A stretch of 64,000 nucleotides of DNA. Source: Certhia americana. Taxonomy: Eukaryota; Chordata; Aves; Passeriformes; Certhiidae. This document shows, in pieces, positions 1 to 11,638 of this stretch. The position numbers were made by a program, and so were the translations under genes. The notes below the pieces were generated by a model that worked only from the letters and a program-made list of their open reading frames with translations, was not told where the DNA came from and ran no database searches. Position 1 is the stretch's first letter. Each line of letters begins with the position of its first letter. The stretch is taken from NCBI GenBank assembly GCA_018697195.1, contig CM031859.1, forward strand, positions 59,946,701 through 60,010,700, given 5' to 3'.

Positions 1-575
1 CTTTGACTGCTATTTTTTTAAAAGGAGAATGACTGGATCATTTGTCTCATTCTTTGTAGTCAAGCAGCAGAGCTATATTAACTGTTAGGATGCTAGGGGC
101 AAACTTCCCAAGAAAGTGCGCTGCACGCACGTGGTCAGTTCCTGCACTGGTGGTTATGGTCAAGAACCTTGAGGAGGATGGAGCAGCCTCTACCTTTGTT
201 CATTCAAATGAGTGGCAAAAGCAACTCTTGGTAGCAGTGACACAGAGTTCTGCCTGCAAACCCCTGCCTGAATTCCCACAGATCAGGGCCACCTTTGGTA
301 AACATTTATCTGTTTTAGCAAGGATTTAAAAATTAGAGAAAAAAAAATTAGAAATTCTGTCCCAAACTGAATGGAGGTGGAAAATACGCTCTTAACCGAC
401 ACCTGAGTGGGTTTTCTTAGCTGCAATCAGTAGATGCACGGTAGTACCATGACAATCTTGCTGTCACCAGCAGATGTCATTCGTGATGCTGGCATCAAGA
501 GAATGTAAACCAGAGGAAAGCTTCCCAGAAGCGACAGATGAAAGCATTTTCTTATAATCTACACTTGTCCCTTGC
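1..575 (-). other. PHACTR2: PHACTR2 intron on the 3' side, partial
   Basis: This intronic sequence follows the PP1-docking exon in transcript order. I translated it looking for the expected C-terminal sequence (AAIRKELNEFKS...RFHRP) on the minus strand and did not find it. The last coding exon or exons must lie to the left of position 1. The open frame on the plus strand at 90-329 has no recognisable homology. Confidence 0.8.
574..575 (-). other. PHACTR2: Non-canonical GC 5' splice site
   Basis: On the minus strand the exon end reads GACAAG, then GCAAGG. Reading on gives ARDKCRL and a stop, which departs from the conserved PHACTR tail (AAIRKEL). So the exon should end at AAG, and the intron begins GC. 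The surrounding bases (AAG before; A, A, G at +3 to +5) fit the strong pairing expected of functional GC-AG introns. The alternative GT inside the exon (GCCAG before GTTAAC) would remove the conserved LTPADK residues and change phase from 0 to 2. Confidence 0.75.
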
Positions 576-713
576 CTTGTCTGCAGGAGTTAACCTGGCC
601 CAAGGCTTGTCAGCACGTCGGTCGTAATCCGGAGATTCCGTGACCTCCACGTACTCGTTAAATCGAAGGATTCTTCTTGCTTGAAGTTCAGCCACTGTAG
701 GCCTCAGACTGAG
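576..713 (-). CDS. PHACTR2: PHACTR2 exon: third RPEL motif and start of PP1-docking tail
   Basis: This 138-nt exon (46 codons, phase 0 to phase 0) encodes [20 protein letters not shown], then [20 protein letters not shown] and LTPADK. It contains the last RPEL motif (core RPTVAEL) running straight into the PP1-docking string of PHACTR proteins: an RVxF-like ILRF, then YVEV, the Arg pair in DRRADK, and Trp in KPWARL. Residues are about 559-604. The remaining ~30 residues are encoded to the left of the window. The acceptor is CGCTTACAG before CTCAGTC. The donor appears to be ACAAG followed by GCAAGG, a GC rather than GT site, because the conserved protein continues with Ala-Ala-Ile-Arg after ...PADK. 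Confidence 0.93.
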
Positions 714-1707
714 CTGTAAGCGGGAGGCAGAAAATAGTATGCTTAATAAGATGAAATAAAATACAAGAGGAGGGTATGATGTAATCTCAAGAGAACTTTA
801 ATGGTATTTCTAAATAGGGTCACTTTCAGGTGTCTAAAAAAAGGCACCATCCTGGGAGTGCTGTGCAGGAATGGGGAGGCAGCCTAACCTGATTTCTTCA
901 ATTATAAAAATAGTCTTTGTCGGGCAGGTCACAGAGAATCATGACAGTTATCCCTGGAATATTAATTGTGACTTTGCAACTGTCACTATCCCACTAGGCC
1001 ATTTGTATTAATGGTTATACTGTGTTAAAACTGTAATGCCAAAATACGTGAGATTTATAAGTATCTGCCTAACAAAAAACCCTGGGTTTGATCACCTAGG
1101 GGTCATTAGGATGCCAAATTGTTTCAGTCACCTCAAATAATATTCACTTTAATTAACTAAGGATGATCATATTAAGGAAACTGTATTTTTGCAGAGATGG
1201 GCAGACCAGGGATACTTATGAAAACTCCTCCCATCCTCTCCCAGAACAGATCTGTAACTGCTCCCGTTTCCAGGGACAAAGAGCATGATCCCACCTGCAG
1301 AAGCTAAGACCACTGATGTGGTTAGAAGAGCACTGAAGGGATTTCAAAGAGGCCACATTGTTTTGCTGCCCTCTCCACTGCTCTAGGGAAGAGTGGATCT
1401 ACAGGTATGGCTGCTCTTGATCATACGTGACAGGGGTGGTAATGCTACAAAGGAAATGTGTCACTTATGTCCCCTACTTACAAACACCAATATGGCCAGA
1501 CTCAGTATGCTTCTCCAGGTGTGGGGAACTGGACAGGATGGGGTTTCTCCCAGCATGGACTTGGTTTGTACTGCTTTTTAAGCAGATTTCTAATCTGGGA
1601 AAACAACTGAGGGACATTTGCAGCAATGTCTATACACCAATTTTTAGATTCTTATGAAAGATAATTCTATGTATGAAAATATACAATACAAAAAAGCACA
1701 TCATCAC
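714..1707 (-). other. PHACTR2: PHACTR2 intron (994 bp)
   Basis: The intron has a GTGATG donor and a CTTACAG acceptor. I see no repeat or exon in it. Confidence 0.85.
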
Positions 1708-1769
1708 CTTTCTACTGAGTCTACGTTTTATTTCTCTTTTGGCTTCCTGTTCCTCTTCTTCATTCTTCT
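1708..1769 (-). CDS. PHACTR2: PHACTR2 small exon: charged helix between RPEL motifs
   Basis: This 62-nt exon (phase 1 to phase 0) encodes (Q)KNEEEEQEAKREIKRRLSRK, a highly charged helix linking the second and third C-terminal RPEL motifs (about residues 538-558). The mammalian protein reads nearly the same, with MEL in place of REI. The acceptor is CTGAAAACAG before AGAAGAAT and the donor is AGAAAG followed by GTGATG. The RRLSRK end directly precedes the third motif in the next exon. Confidence 0.94.
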
Positions 1770-3559
1770 CTGTTTTCAGAAGAGATAAAAAGGAGTGAAT
1801 ATTTAAGTATTATAACTGCACATACTGTATTTCTCTTGGTTGAAAGCTTCAGAACTCCAAGTCCTGGCTCATGTTTCCTCATATTTCTGGATGATGCCGC
1901 ATGAGTTGTCTGCTTTATGGCTTTTGTATGCTCTCATTCTTTTCCCTATCCGCATTTCCCCTGATTCTGTAGACATCTCAAGTCAACTGTGGGTCACGAG
2001 CACAGCAAAGAGAAGGTGCCTGTCATTTCTTTTCTGTGTACCAGCAAGCAAGTACCCTGAAAGAATTGACTGATATTTCAATTACTTATTCTAACATCAC
2101 AATCACTTTTGCTTTTATTTCCAACACTGATTTTAGAATAAGAGTCTAATTTATAAATGCCAAGTGAAAAGTTTGCTCTGAGTATTTGAATTACCCAAGT
2201 TTCTTCTACTGCTTCAAGATATGAATCAATGACATTTGGTTTCAAAAACCAAATTCCACTGCCATTTGTTAGCAAATTGGTTTTATTATTTAAATTTTTT
2301 TTCTGGTATTATAATGGGGGCATATGATCCAACACTCAAGCCCTCTTGGTTAAGGGCCACTGGCTGGACCAAATGAACCAGTACAGCAGAAAATGGTGTC
2401 CATTTTTAGAAAGTATTTGGGCATATGAGTGAAACAATTTTCTTTTAACAAATATCTCTTCTAACCAAACTTGATTTCTTGACTGCCAGTGGAAGGCATA
2501 CTTAGAAAAACGTTCTTGTGGGCTCAGCACATTTTTAAATTGATGTATGATTTGAGGGGTAATATTTGCAATTTCAGTCCAACTCTGATGGTTATATGCC
2601 AAGTTTTGTGGCTGAAATATCCCACCTAGAGAAACACATAAAATTCTGATCCTGTTTTATTCATGGTTGGGGATTACAGACTCTGCATTACAGTTCAAGG
2701 CTAACTATAAATTTAAAGAAATTAATTTGTTCTGGATACAGCCAACTCATCTCATAATATCCTCACCTAAAAAAATCAAAATATCTCTAGCTGTTTTAGG
2801 ATAGATAAATCATCTGTAGGCTTTTGTTTAAACATCCTGTCTTTGCAATCAATACACACAGTAGCTGAGGTAATTAAACACAAACTATTACTTTGGGCTT
2901 CCATTCACTTGGGAATCATCTGACATGAAAAATTTTGTCCCCTCATGAATGGAATTGCTTAAGTCCTACCTCGGACAATCTCCAGTAGCAGACATAGCAG
3001 GAAAAAAGGCAGCTGAATGTATACATCACTGTACTGCCCTTTTCTTACTTTAGTTTGTAAAATATGCTGTGCATTATTCATATCTTGGCATTTCTTCATT
3101 ATCTACACCACAGTGTCTCCTAAGAAGCAGCAACAAGATGCTTCATGTAAGAAACAGGGGCTCATGCTGCTTAATACATACTTTAAGAGAACTACCAACA
3201 GCATGGCCACCTGAAATACTGTTTCTCTGTATTTTTGGGAGAAGATAAAATACCTAAAAAACTTGCTCTAGACATTTAAGAAGGTTGAAGGTTAGCTTCC
3301 TAGCCCAAGCTGTGATGCCACATCCATGTGGAGAGCAGATGACTGCTCATTGGGATGGCTGGACAAGGGAAACCCCCCCCAAAAGGGCAAATATCTTAGT
3401 GACTGAGCAGAGGGTCTGGGCACCCCTTGGGGCAGGCTATCTTCTGGAGGACAAACCAACAGGAGGCACCAGGATCTTCCTAAAATCCTGGGGAAAGCAG
3501 GAAGGGATCAAACCCATGGGGAGCAGAAAGTCTTCTGCATGAGAGGTTGGGGACAGGAT

Positions 3560-3621
3560 GTGTTTTATACATTCAAGTTGGTTTACTTCTGTGTTTTATA
3601 CATTCAAGTTGGTTTACTTCT
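3560..3621. repeat. Two perfect tandem copies of a 31-bp unit
   Basis: Bases 3560-3590 and 3591-3621 are identical (unit starts gtgttttatacattcaag). This is a direct duplication without divergence, so it is recent or variable in copy number. It lies in a PHACTR2 intron, with no coding content. Confidence 0.97.
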
Positions 3622-4770
3622 AGGAATAAAACTCAAGAGATAAAGGAAATGGAATGAAATCTTGTGGCTGCTACTAATATACTGAACCTGCTGTTTGGCA
3701 CATGGGGCCCCTGTCTCTGGCACTGACTTGTACCTAAAGCACCAATTTCCCACCTCTGCTGGGCAGAGTCTTGCTTTAAGCCTGGTGCTACAGAAACACT
3801 GCCTGGATACCAATTCCTACAAACAGTAAAAACTACAGTGTGTTTTTGGTCTTTTAAGGTAAACGTTTTCAAAGTTGCTGTAGGGAGTTAAGAAGATGTG
3901 TGGTGCTAAAAATAATGGGTCTGGTGCTCCTGATTCCTGTAGGTGTTGTGGAAAATTCCAGCCAGAGGGCCAAGACTTGGCTGCAGGTATGAACTGACTC
4001 ACTTGGCCAAACAGGAACACATTAATGCACAGGAACACACTCATGACTGCTTTCCACCTTAAAAGCAGATCTAATCTGTGTGATGTGAAGAGAGAAAATA
4101 TAAACACAGTGTTCTCAGTGGCAAGTCCCCTCCTCAGATGTCCTGCTGCTGCCCTACTGGCAAAAAACCAGCTCAGTGAGTGCCCTTTGCTTGCAGAAGT
4201 CTCTGATTAGATCCCAGCAAAACTATGGCTTCCCTTCTTCCCTGCTTGCAATTCCTAGGAGGTCAAACTGGCATTTGACTCCTGATCAAAACAATTTTGT
4301 TTAGCATCAATTATTGTGGCTGTCAAGTTAAATAGTCCGCCAGTCAGAGCCAAACAAGCAACTTCCCTGTCATCTACACATTATTGCTCCTGCAAATTGT
4401 GCCACATTAAATCTGGTTACCTTCTGTTCTGTGGGAACATTTGTTTTGTAGCAGAAGGGGAAAAGAGAAGAGACAAATTGTCCTGCCTGAGGACTGCCCC
4501 CTTCTTGACCAAAAAGTACTCCTGGAGTATAAAACTGAACTTTCCATTGTGTCCCTATGGGATTAGCTATGTTTAGACTTCTCTGTGGGCTTGCTAAGGA
4601 AAGAGAAAGAAAAGACAAACAAAGCACTTGCTTCTTGCAGTGCTCTGAAACGCACAAAGCAGTTTCTCTTTCCTGGTTTTACAAGCAAAGATAACCATGA
4701 ATATTCCTTAACAAGCATCGAGAGCTAAACCCTATTTTTAACAAAGTCATTACTGGCAGGCATGCAGGTG

Positions 4771-4791
4771 CACTGTACAAGAAGTACAGTG
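4771..4791. repeat. Short inverted repeat (8-bp arms, 5-nt loop)
   Basis: CACTGTAC and GTACAGTG are perfect reverse complements separated by AAGAA. It is small enough to arise by chance in 64 kb. Confidence 0.7.
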
Positions 4792-7442
4792 GAATACAGA
4801 AAAAAATATAGTTAACTTAATCTGAAATTCTTGGAAGACTAAAAAGTTTCTTTGCCATAATGCAATACTATAAATACTATTGGTTCAAAGCCAGTGTACA
4901 AGAAGCCTGCCTTTATAAAAGACACAGGGCTTTATCTATTCCTTCAAGTGGACTCTTGAGTTATCGTAACTTTGTTTTAGTGTGGGAAGTCTCAGAAGTC
5001 TGGGTAGTTTTATCCAAACAGTTTTTATACAAATATGCCTGCAATGTCTTGTGATTGTACTTGGAAACAGGATTTTCAGTAATTGGTTTATCTGGAAATA
5101 TTATCAAAACAAAGCTTCTTGCAAAACAGACTTCCTCACTAACTGGAAATACGAAAAAATTAAAAAATAGGGATTTTTTTCTGAACCTCTTAAAAGATTT
5201 GGGCTGAACTTTATCCTGAAGTAAACATTTGGACCTTTATCACTTAATGCAACCTCAAAGTCTGATAAATATTACTCAAAACAATACATCCCCTTAGCTG
5301 CAGTTTACATACACACAATAGTATAACTCCTTCTCCCCATCCACTGCTTAAAAATACGAGGAAGGAAACTTTATGAAAGAAATCACTTACTCACAAAAGC
5401 TTTCTACACCAGCAAAGGCATTTAGGATGTGTAAACATTTTCAAATGATCCACAGGAAGGAATGGCAATAATTTTGATGTACAATATAAGTGCCTTACAG
5501 CTCAGAGAGAAAAGGTATCCTGAATGAACTCTGAGTCAGACTGTCATCACAACCCTGTCTTGCTTTTGGTTGGCTTTGGTTTTTATAGATCACTTTCAGC
5601 TTGAAATATTCTATATCTTAGAAGTAAGCAAATAGCAGTTCCTCCATGAGCTCACCAGGGTCTCTGTGATTTTTTGTGATTTACAATTCTGCTTCCCAGC
5701 CTTTGTTTTTGGCTCTCCCTGGCCTCTTTAAGACACCCCCCAGCAGCAGCAGGGGAGGATGGCAGGAGGCACTGAGTGCAAAGCCTGGTGCGCTGCCAAA
5801 AGCTTAAAGTAAACAAGTTGAAACAGGAGAGGAAATCTATTAACTGCTTTCCAGTCTTGAGCTACTTATTGCAGAACCAGTGAATGGAATAAACACTGGC
5901 AAAAGGGATATTAAATACATCACAGGTTTGCTGCTGGGTTGGTTACCTCGAGATAAGTGAGAAAGGGCAATAAGGGAGTCCAGCTGGTGCTCCCAGCTCA
6001 GTGACCATATTCTCGCCAACCAAAGATGTTTTGGGTTTACCTTTCTCAGATAGCCCAGTGTTAGCAGTTTGTCATATATAAAAAAAGTTCTTATTTCCAA
6101 TTTTATCTTTAGCTATCAAGTTTATAGGTTTGGAAATTCCAGTTTTAGAAAGTCTATTCACATTATGTGCTGGACAGGAGTCCCCTGATCCCTCTCCTGT
6201 GCAAGCATGAACTGTGAACTGTGCCTTCCCTTTTCAGTAAGACATGGCACTATTTGGCATTTGAGAACTCATACAACAGTGGTAAGATTTTATTAGCATT
6301 TTATTATCAGGATGGTTTGCCTGAAAGCCAGTAATTGCCCTCTCCCCAATTTGCTAGCCTGAGCAAGTGACAGTCATCAGTCCATGGATGCTGTTAGGTA
6401 AACATCCCATTTTCTTTTCTTCCCTTCCCATCAGCATGCTACACATCAGGGCTGACACCAGGTTTACACAGATGAGCTCCAACTTTACTGAACAATTGCT
6501 GGAAATAACAGCATTATACCAACTCTTTGATCAAGTGTGAGAAGTTCTCTCGCCTGAAGAGTTTTTTTGTTTGCTATTTGTCTGATTTTTTATTTATTGC
6601 TATCAAGTACCTCTTCTTCATTTATTTCTTCTGCTTATCCATCAAGTACTAGCTACCTCTGAAAGATGAACGCAGGACTAGGTGGAGCTGGGCATGGCAA
6701 CTGTTGAACTGTGTGTTTAGGCAACATCTTTATTACGGAAAGATTCATAAAGGAAGACAAAGCAATGCTTCTTCTGAAAAGTTTGCCAGCCAAAAAATAG
6801 AAGCAACATAAGTAAATGGCAGAATAGGCATAAAGGGTAAACACCGAATGTAATTCCTCTGTCCCTGACTATTTGAATTACAGACTTTTTTTCAGCGGGG
6901 ATGTGAGGAAGGATTTACTCAATGGGAAGTGAGAACCACATGCAGATTTCAGTACAGAAGACATTTATGACAGAAATGAATATGAAGGCCAGCATGCTGA
7001 AGTAGTTGGCATATATTCACTGACTTTCTGCTGAACGCTTTGCCTTTCCTCTTTCTATTCCTCCTTCTACCCTCTGCCCTTACATCCCACCTTCACCTCC
7101 TACTGATACTCCTTTCTCCTCCTCCTCCAAATGAAAATCAGGTGGAAGGTTAACCAGCCTAGAGCTATTTCTAAAGGGCATCTAAATAATTCCTGGTCTT
7201 TGGGACAAGCTTCAAGAAGTGAGATTGTAACAAGCAAAATCTGGCATACTGAATATATGGAATTTTCAAAGCTACAATTACAGGATAGCATATAAATCAA
7301 GTGTTGACACATTATATTCTAGAACATCATTTCTCTCTAGTTATGGTTCTAATACTGGAGCAACAATGATGGGCTTCCATATGAGTCCAACATATGCTCC
7401 CTTTCTAAGCAAATACTACACGAACCCGAATGAAATACTTAC

Positions 7443-7498
7443 GCTTCAGGATGTTTCTTTGCTCCAGCTCTTCAGTTGTGGGCCTCTGGCTAAGTCTC
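7443..7498 (-). CDS. PHACTR2: PHACTR2 small exon: second C-terminal RPEL motif
   Basis: This 56-nt exon (phase 2 to phase 1) encodes (R)RLSQRPTTEELEQRNILK, the second C-terminal RPEL motif, with core RPTTEEL matching the R-P-x-x-x-E-L pattern. Residues are about 519-538. The acceptor is TTCTCACAG before GAGACTT, and the donor is AAGC followed by GTAAGT, a full-consensus site. The joint codon with the next exon is CAG (Gln), giving NILKQKNEEEE as in mammals. It was found by motif rather than open-frame length. Confidence 0.95.
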
Positions 7499-9597
7499 CT
7501 GTGAGAACAAATTAAGTGACTGATTTAAAAACAAGATCTAAATGACACACTAGGATTCGTAATACAGCTTAAAAGATGTAATTTTTGGAAGTAATTTCAA
7601 GGCAGTTACAATAACTACTCATGTAACCAGAGCAGCCATTTGTTTTAAAAGACGTAGCATTGCCATTTGAACACATGAATAACTGACACCTGAATAAAAT
7701 TACAGAATTTTTACCAGCAAAATTAAAGTCCTCCCAGGTATATTGAATGAATTTATAACCTTCTTTGTTGCCAAGCACCATCATTATAATTGGTTGTGCA
7801 ATTGTTAGATTATTCTCAGACATTTGGAATGAATTTTGGTATTTTTGATATTTTTAAGCCTTACTGAAGTTTTTTAAAATCCAAAAACAACAAAACCCAT
7901 AAGCTGTTCACTACTTATTAATTTGTAAGTACAATACAACTGGGAGCTTTACCTGAAACCTAATTTTATTTAGTTACCTACATATGACAAAATTTTATTT
8001 ATTTTATTTTTTGCCATTACAAAACACCCCAAACTTAGATATTAATTTTCTGGTTTGTACTGGGGAGAACATGATTGATGTTGTCTCTATGGTGTTACTA
8101 AACGAGTCCACTTGTTCACTTAAGGAAAGAAGCAAGAATAATTTCAGCAGCAAAACTTACTTTGCAGGTGTGTTCAAGATAGATGTATCTCTGTTCATCA
8201 ACTCACACAGTTGACTACAGACTTAGTCTCATGACACTCATCCAATTCAAATCACTCCTGGACTTACAGATTTGTCCCAGAGAAGTGGCAGGCTTACCAC
8301 TGGTGACCAGTCCCAGCTGTAAGAAGTCCCAGGTGGGGACCTGACTCAATGCTGACTAAGCTGTGGGAACAGATTTTCCACCAGACCTCCATGCTGCCAG
8401 GTGCTGACTGCCATGCCAGGAAGTTTTAAGAAACTGGCATCAAACTTGTATATGATTTTGGGTATGATACACACAAATATTGTCTCCTGCCACCAAAGCT
8501 GAGCTGTGGGTGTTGCCTTTCAGATCTCCAGCAGAACCCACAAAGCAGCTTCTGCAGTTCCAGCCCCCAAGGGAGGACTGACAAGCAGGATGTAATCACC
8601 AGAGCTGGGATTTCTTCAAGAAAGCGGTGATAACAACCATGCCTCTTTATTAGCAGAAGAAAAATGACCCTTGGGCTCTACACAGTAGGAGTATCACTCT
8701 TAGAGTTCAGTAATGAAATAGCTGCCTTGGCCAGACACCCAGTTCACAGAGCAACTCTGCTCATCTTCTGGGTGTTGATGCAGAGCTGTGTACTCTGTGT
8801 TGGAGCAGAACAGACTGGGCTACCCTAATATCTGGAAAACTCCAACAAACACAGGACATCCTCCAAATCTGGACAATATTCCTGAGCCAAACAGAAACAA
8901 AGACAGGTCTAGCAAAATACAGGCATGCTGTAGTCTATTCTCAGAGACCACAAAAGCCAAAATAAACATGAAGGTTTTTTTATTTTAAACCTGTAAAAGG
9001 CAAGTGAGTTTTTTTAATGCAATGTTCTCAAGTCCAGAAGGAGAAAGTAACATATATCACACAGCAGTTTAACAGCTTGAGAAAGATGTGCCTCAGAGGT
9101 GGGCACAGTAAAACATTAAACACTGACCAGCTCAACTTCTTCTGCTGGAATCAACATATGATAATGAAGGACTTGGAGAGCCAGGGGAAGAGGAGAAGGG
9201 TCAGAAGGGACAACGTGCACAGGCATGTTCTATGGGTCAGGAACTACTGCTCTGTTTGAGATGGGCATACAAGTGGTAGTTCTCCTAAATTTGAGAAAGA
9301 ACCTGGACCATGGAAATTGATAATTGTGGACTCATTCTTACCCTCTTCCTCTTCTTCCCTTTTTTTAACCAAAGTACCCAAAACCCCAAGAGCTCTTAGA
9401 TTTTGTTTCTTGCAGGACAAAAAAATCTATTACAGTTTAAAGTTTTGTGAAAAATAAAAACACCATTTTCCAGACAGTCATGTATCACAAAGATCCTGCA
9501 GCACATATTGGGCTGCATTAAAAACATTAACTCAGTGTTCTTAATTCTCTTTCTCCACCTCCACCCAGTGAAACCACATTTACCCTGCGACTGATAC
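7499..9597 (-). other. PHACTR2: PHACTR2 intron (2.1 kb)
   Basis: Donor GTATCA and acceptor TTCTCACAG. No repeats or exons recognised inside. Confidence 0.85.
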
Positions 9598-9754
9598 CTC
9601 ACTAGCTTTGTTCCAATCTGATGTCTGATTTCCTGCCTCTCCTCTTCGGATGTACGCTGCAAGATGTTTTTGTCTTCTAGCTCTTTCTTAGATGGTCTGT
9701 TGCCAAGTTTGATAGCAAGAGTATCCCTACGACGAATTTTACTTGCCAAAGAGC
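9598..9754 (-). CDS. PHACTR2: PHACTR2 exon: first C-terminal RPEL motif
   Basis: This 157-nt exon (phase 1 to phase 2) encodes [20 protein letters not shown], then [20 protein letters not shown] and [11 protein letters not shown]. It holds the first of three tandem C-terminal RPEL motifs, with core RPSKKEL, and the linker helix to the next one (about residues 467-519). It is almost identical to mammalian PHACTR2. The acceptor is TTTCCTCAG before GCTCTTT. The donor is GTGAG followed by GTATCA; a second GT 14 nt downstream (GTAAAT) looks at least as strong but is out of phase with the next exon. Confidence 0.95.
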
Positions 9755-11638
9755 CTGAGGAAAGGAGGAGTAGTGTAGATTTAGTTCATTCATGCTCAGG
9801 TTACAGACACAAACTCTAAGAACTTTAATACCTCCCCAAAGCAACCTTGTTCCCACATGCAGAAGAGGAATTTTAATTAACATCAAAAGAAAAAATTTAG
9901 CTCAGTTCATCAAAATAAAAAGCTAAATGGCTTGGAGGAAAAAGCTACCAGCCAAACTGATACAAACATCACTTGTCATCTGTGAAGTGATAGGATAAAA
10001 ATGACAAATTTACACTAAAATGTCTTTGAAGTCTAATACATTACAGGTTGGCTTATTTATCTGCTTAGTATATTTAGCAACCTGCTGGTCTTTTTCTTCA
10101 GCCATAAATGGTTTAGTCTCATTCTATCATCATTTCCCTCATTCTTTCAAATTTTTTTTCAATCAATTATCACTTAGTTCTTTAATAGTGCTTTCCATCT
10201 CTAAGTTATTTGTAAATTAAAACAAAAAATATAGCTTAGAAAAGTGCTCTGAGCACTCGTGAAGTAACCTAGGCAGGAACCCATAGACACTGAAACAATC
10301 AGTTCTCCATAAAACTGACACTGTAGGGACAAGGGCTTTGCAGCTTGGCCAGCATTAGCTTCAGTCAGCTGTGGAAGGAAGGGCATTTTTCACAGCCTTT
10401 ATAGTATTTCCCTTGTGTCTTGATATTCTGATTGAGGTGGGCTACATATGCCCTGGGTTGGCAGATTATTACTGTGTAAGGCAGTTTGGTAAGAAACAGG
10501 CTCCCAGTTCACTTCTTGTAACACACTGTGAACACATGGACTCTTGGTTCCTACCACTTCAGGTTGTATTCAAACCCAGCCCAGCACTGTAGAAGACTTC
10601 AGCCTCTTGAGCTACCTGGCACTTCACCTTCTCCTGCACCAGTGGCCAAGATAAAAAAACCCCCACATGTTCATTTTGCCTCATGCCACTTTGGTACATG
10701 GATCTTGGTGTTCAGGCCTTCTTTGATGAGCACAGTGAAGCACCTCCTCCAAAAAAGCTGTGAGGAAGGCTCTCTAACCATGGTTTGATGGTGATTTCAT
10801 ACTGACATAAGGCCACCCTGGAGGAGGTAGAGGGATGGCTGCCCTCCTTCCCACTCCTGACAGCCCGCTTTCTTTCCTGCTGACACTTTCTTTGCCCAAG
10901 CAAAGGAGAAGCCTTTGGGTGAGCTGGATCAGGGAACCTAAATTCTATTGAAAATCAGCTCAACAACAGCTGCTCCTGCAAAGATAAGCATGAACTCTAG
11001 CCTAAGGAAAGAACAGCTGGGAGCAGGAAAGAACAGGGGCAGGACAACCCCTTCAGCAGATAGGGCTTCTGCCCAGTAAGGGTGATGATAGAGTTATGAC
11101 CCCAGATGAAATTTCAAAGCTGTAAAACTTAAATGTAATCTACTGTAATCACAGTAGATTACATTTAGCTGTTCTGTCTGCAAAAGTTGTTCCAATGCTT
11201 AAAACAGCCTGATCAAAGAGGAACAAGTGACTTTCAGACAGTGAAGCTGCTGACTGATGGGCTTCCTTTGTCATCCATCACACCTGCAACTCCCACAAGG
11301 GACTCATGATGTGGGCAAGCCAAATGAATGGCTTGAGATGTCCTAAGGTGGAGGCCTTATTCCACCCTGATGTCCTCCTGAGCCTGTTCCTCCCACCTCC
11401 ACTCTCCTCCATGCAATGACTGATCTGCTTTCACCCATGCACAGGCCCCAGCACATTTGTGATTGTGATTGCCTGGGAGAAGCAGGACACTCATTTCTCA
11501 GTAGTGACAAAATGCTAAATCCTCTAAAAGCATTCCCTGCAGCCATTCCTCTCTCTGCCTCACACTGGCATGGGTCAGGCATGCTCACAAAATGCAATCT
11601 GTGAAAGGCAGCCTACAGCTTCTGGGCAGGATGCTTAC
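9755..11638 (-). other. PHACTR2: PHACTR2 intron (1.9 kb)
   Basis: Donor GTAAGC and acceptor TTTCCTCAG. It contains a perfect 17-bp inverted repeat at 11130-11167 and otherwise nothing I can name. Confidence 0.85.
11130..11167. repeat. Perfect 17-bp inverted repeat with 4-nt loop
   Basis: TAAATGTAATCTACTGT (11130-11146) and ACAGTAGATTACATTTA (11151-11167) are exact reverse complements with AATC between. In RNA this would form a 17-bp perfect hairpin on either strand. It lies in the intron between the acidic-tract exon and the first C-terminal RPEL exon. It may be a remnant of a palindromic mobile element or a chance or quasi-palindrome-corrected sequence. Confidence 0.97.

Larger units (their letters stand above)
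1770..7442 (-). other. PHACTR2: PHACTR2 intron (5.7 kb)
   Basis: The donor is GTAAGT and the acceptor AAAACAG. The intron holds a 31-bp perfect tandem duplication (3560-3621) and a short 8-bp-arm hairpin at 4771-4791. Otherwise it is AT-rich single-copy-looking sequence with no exon I can support. Confidence 0.85.
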
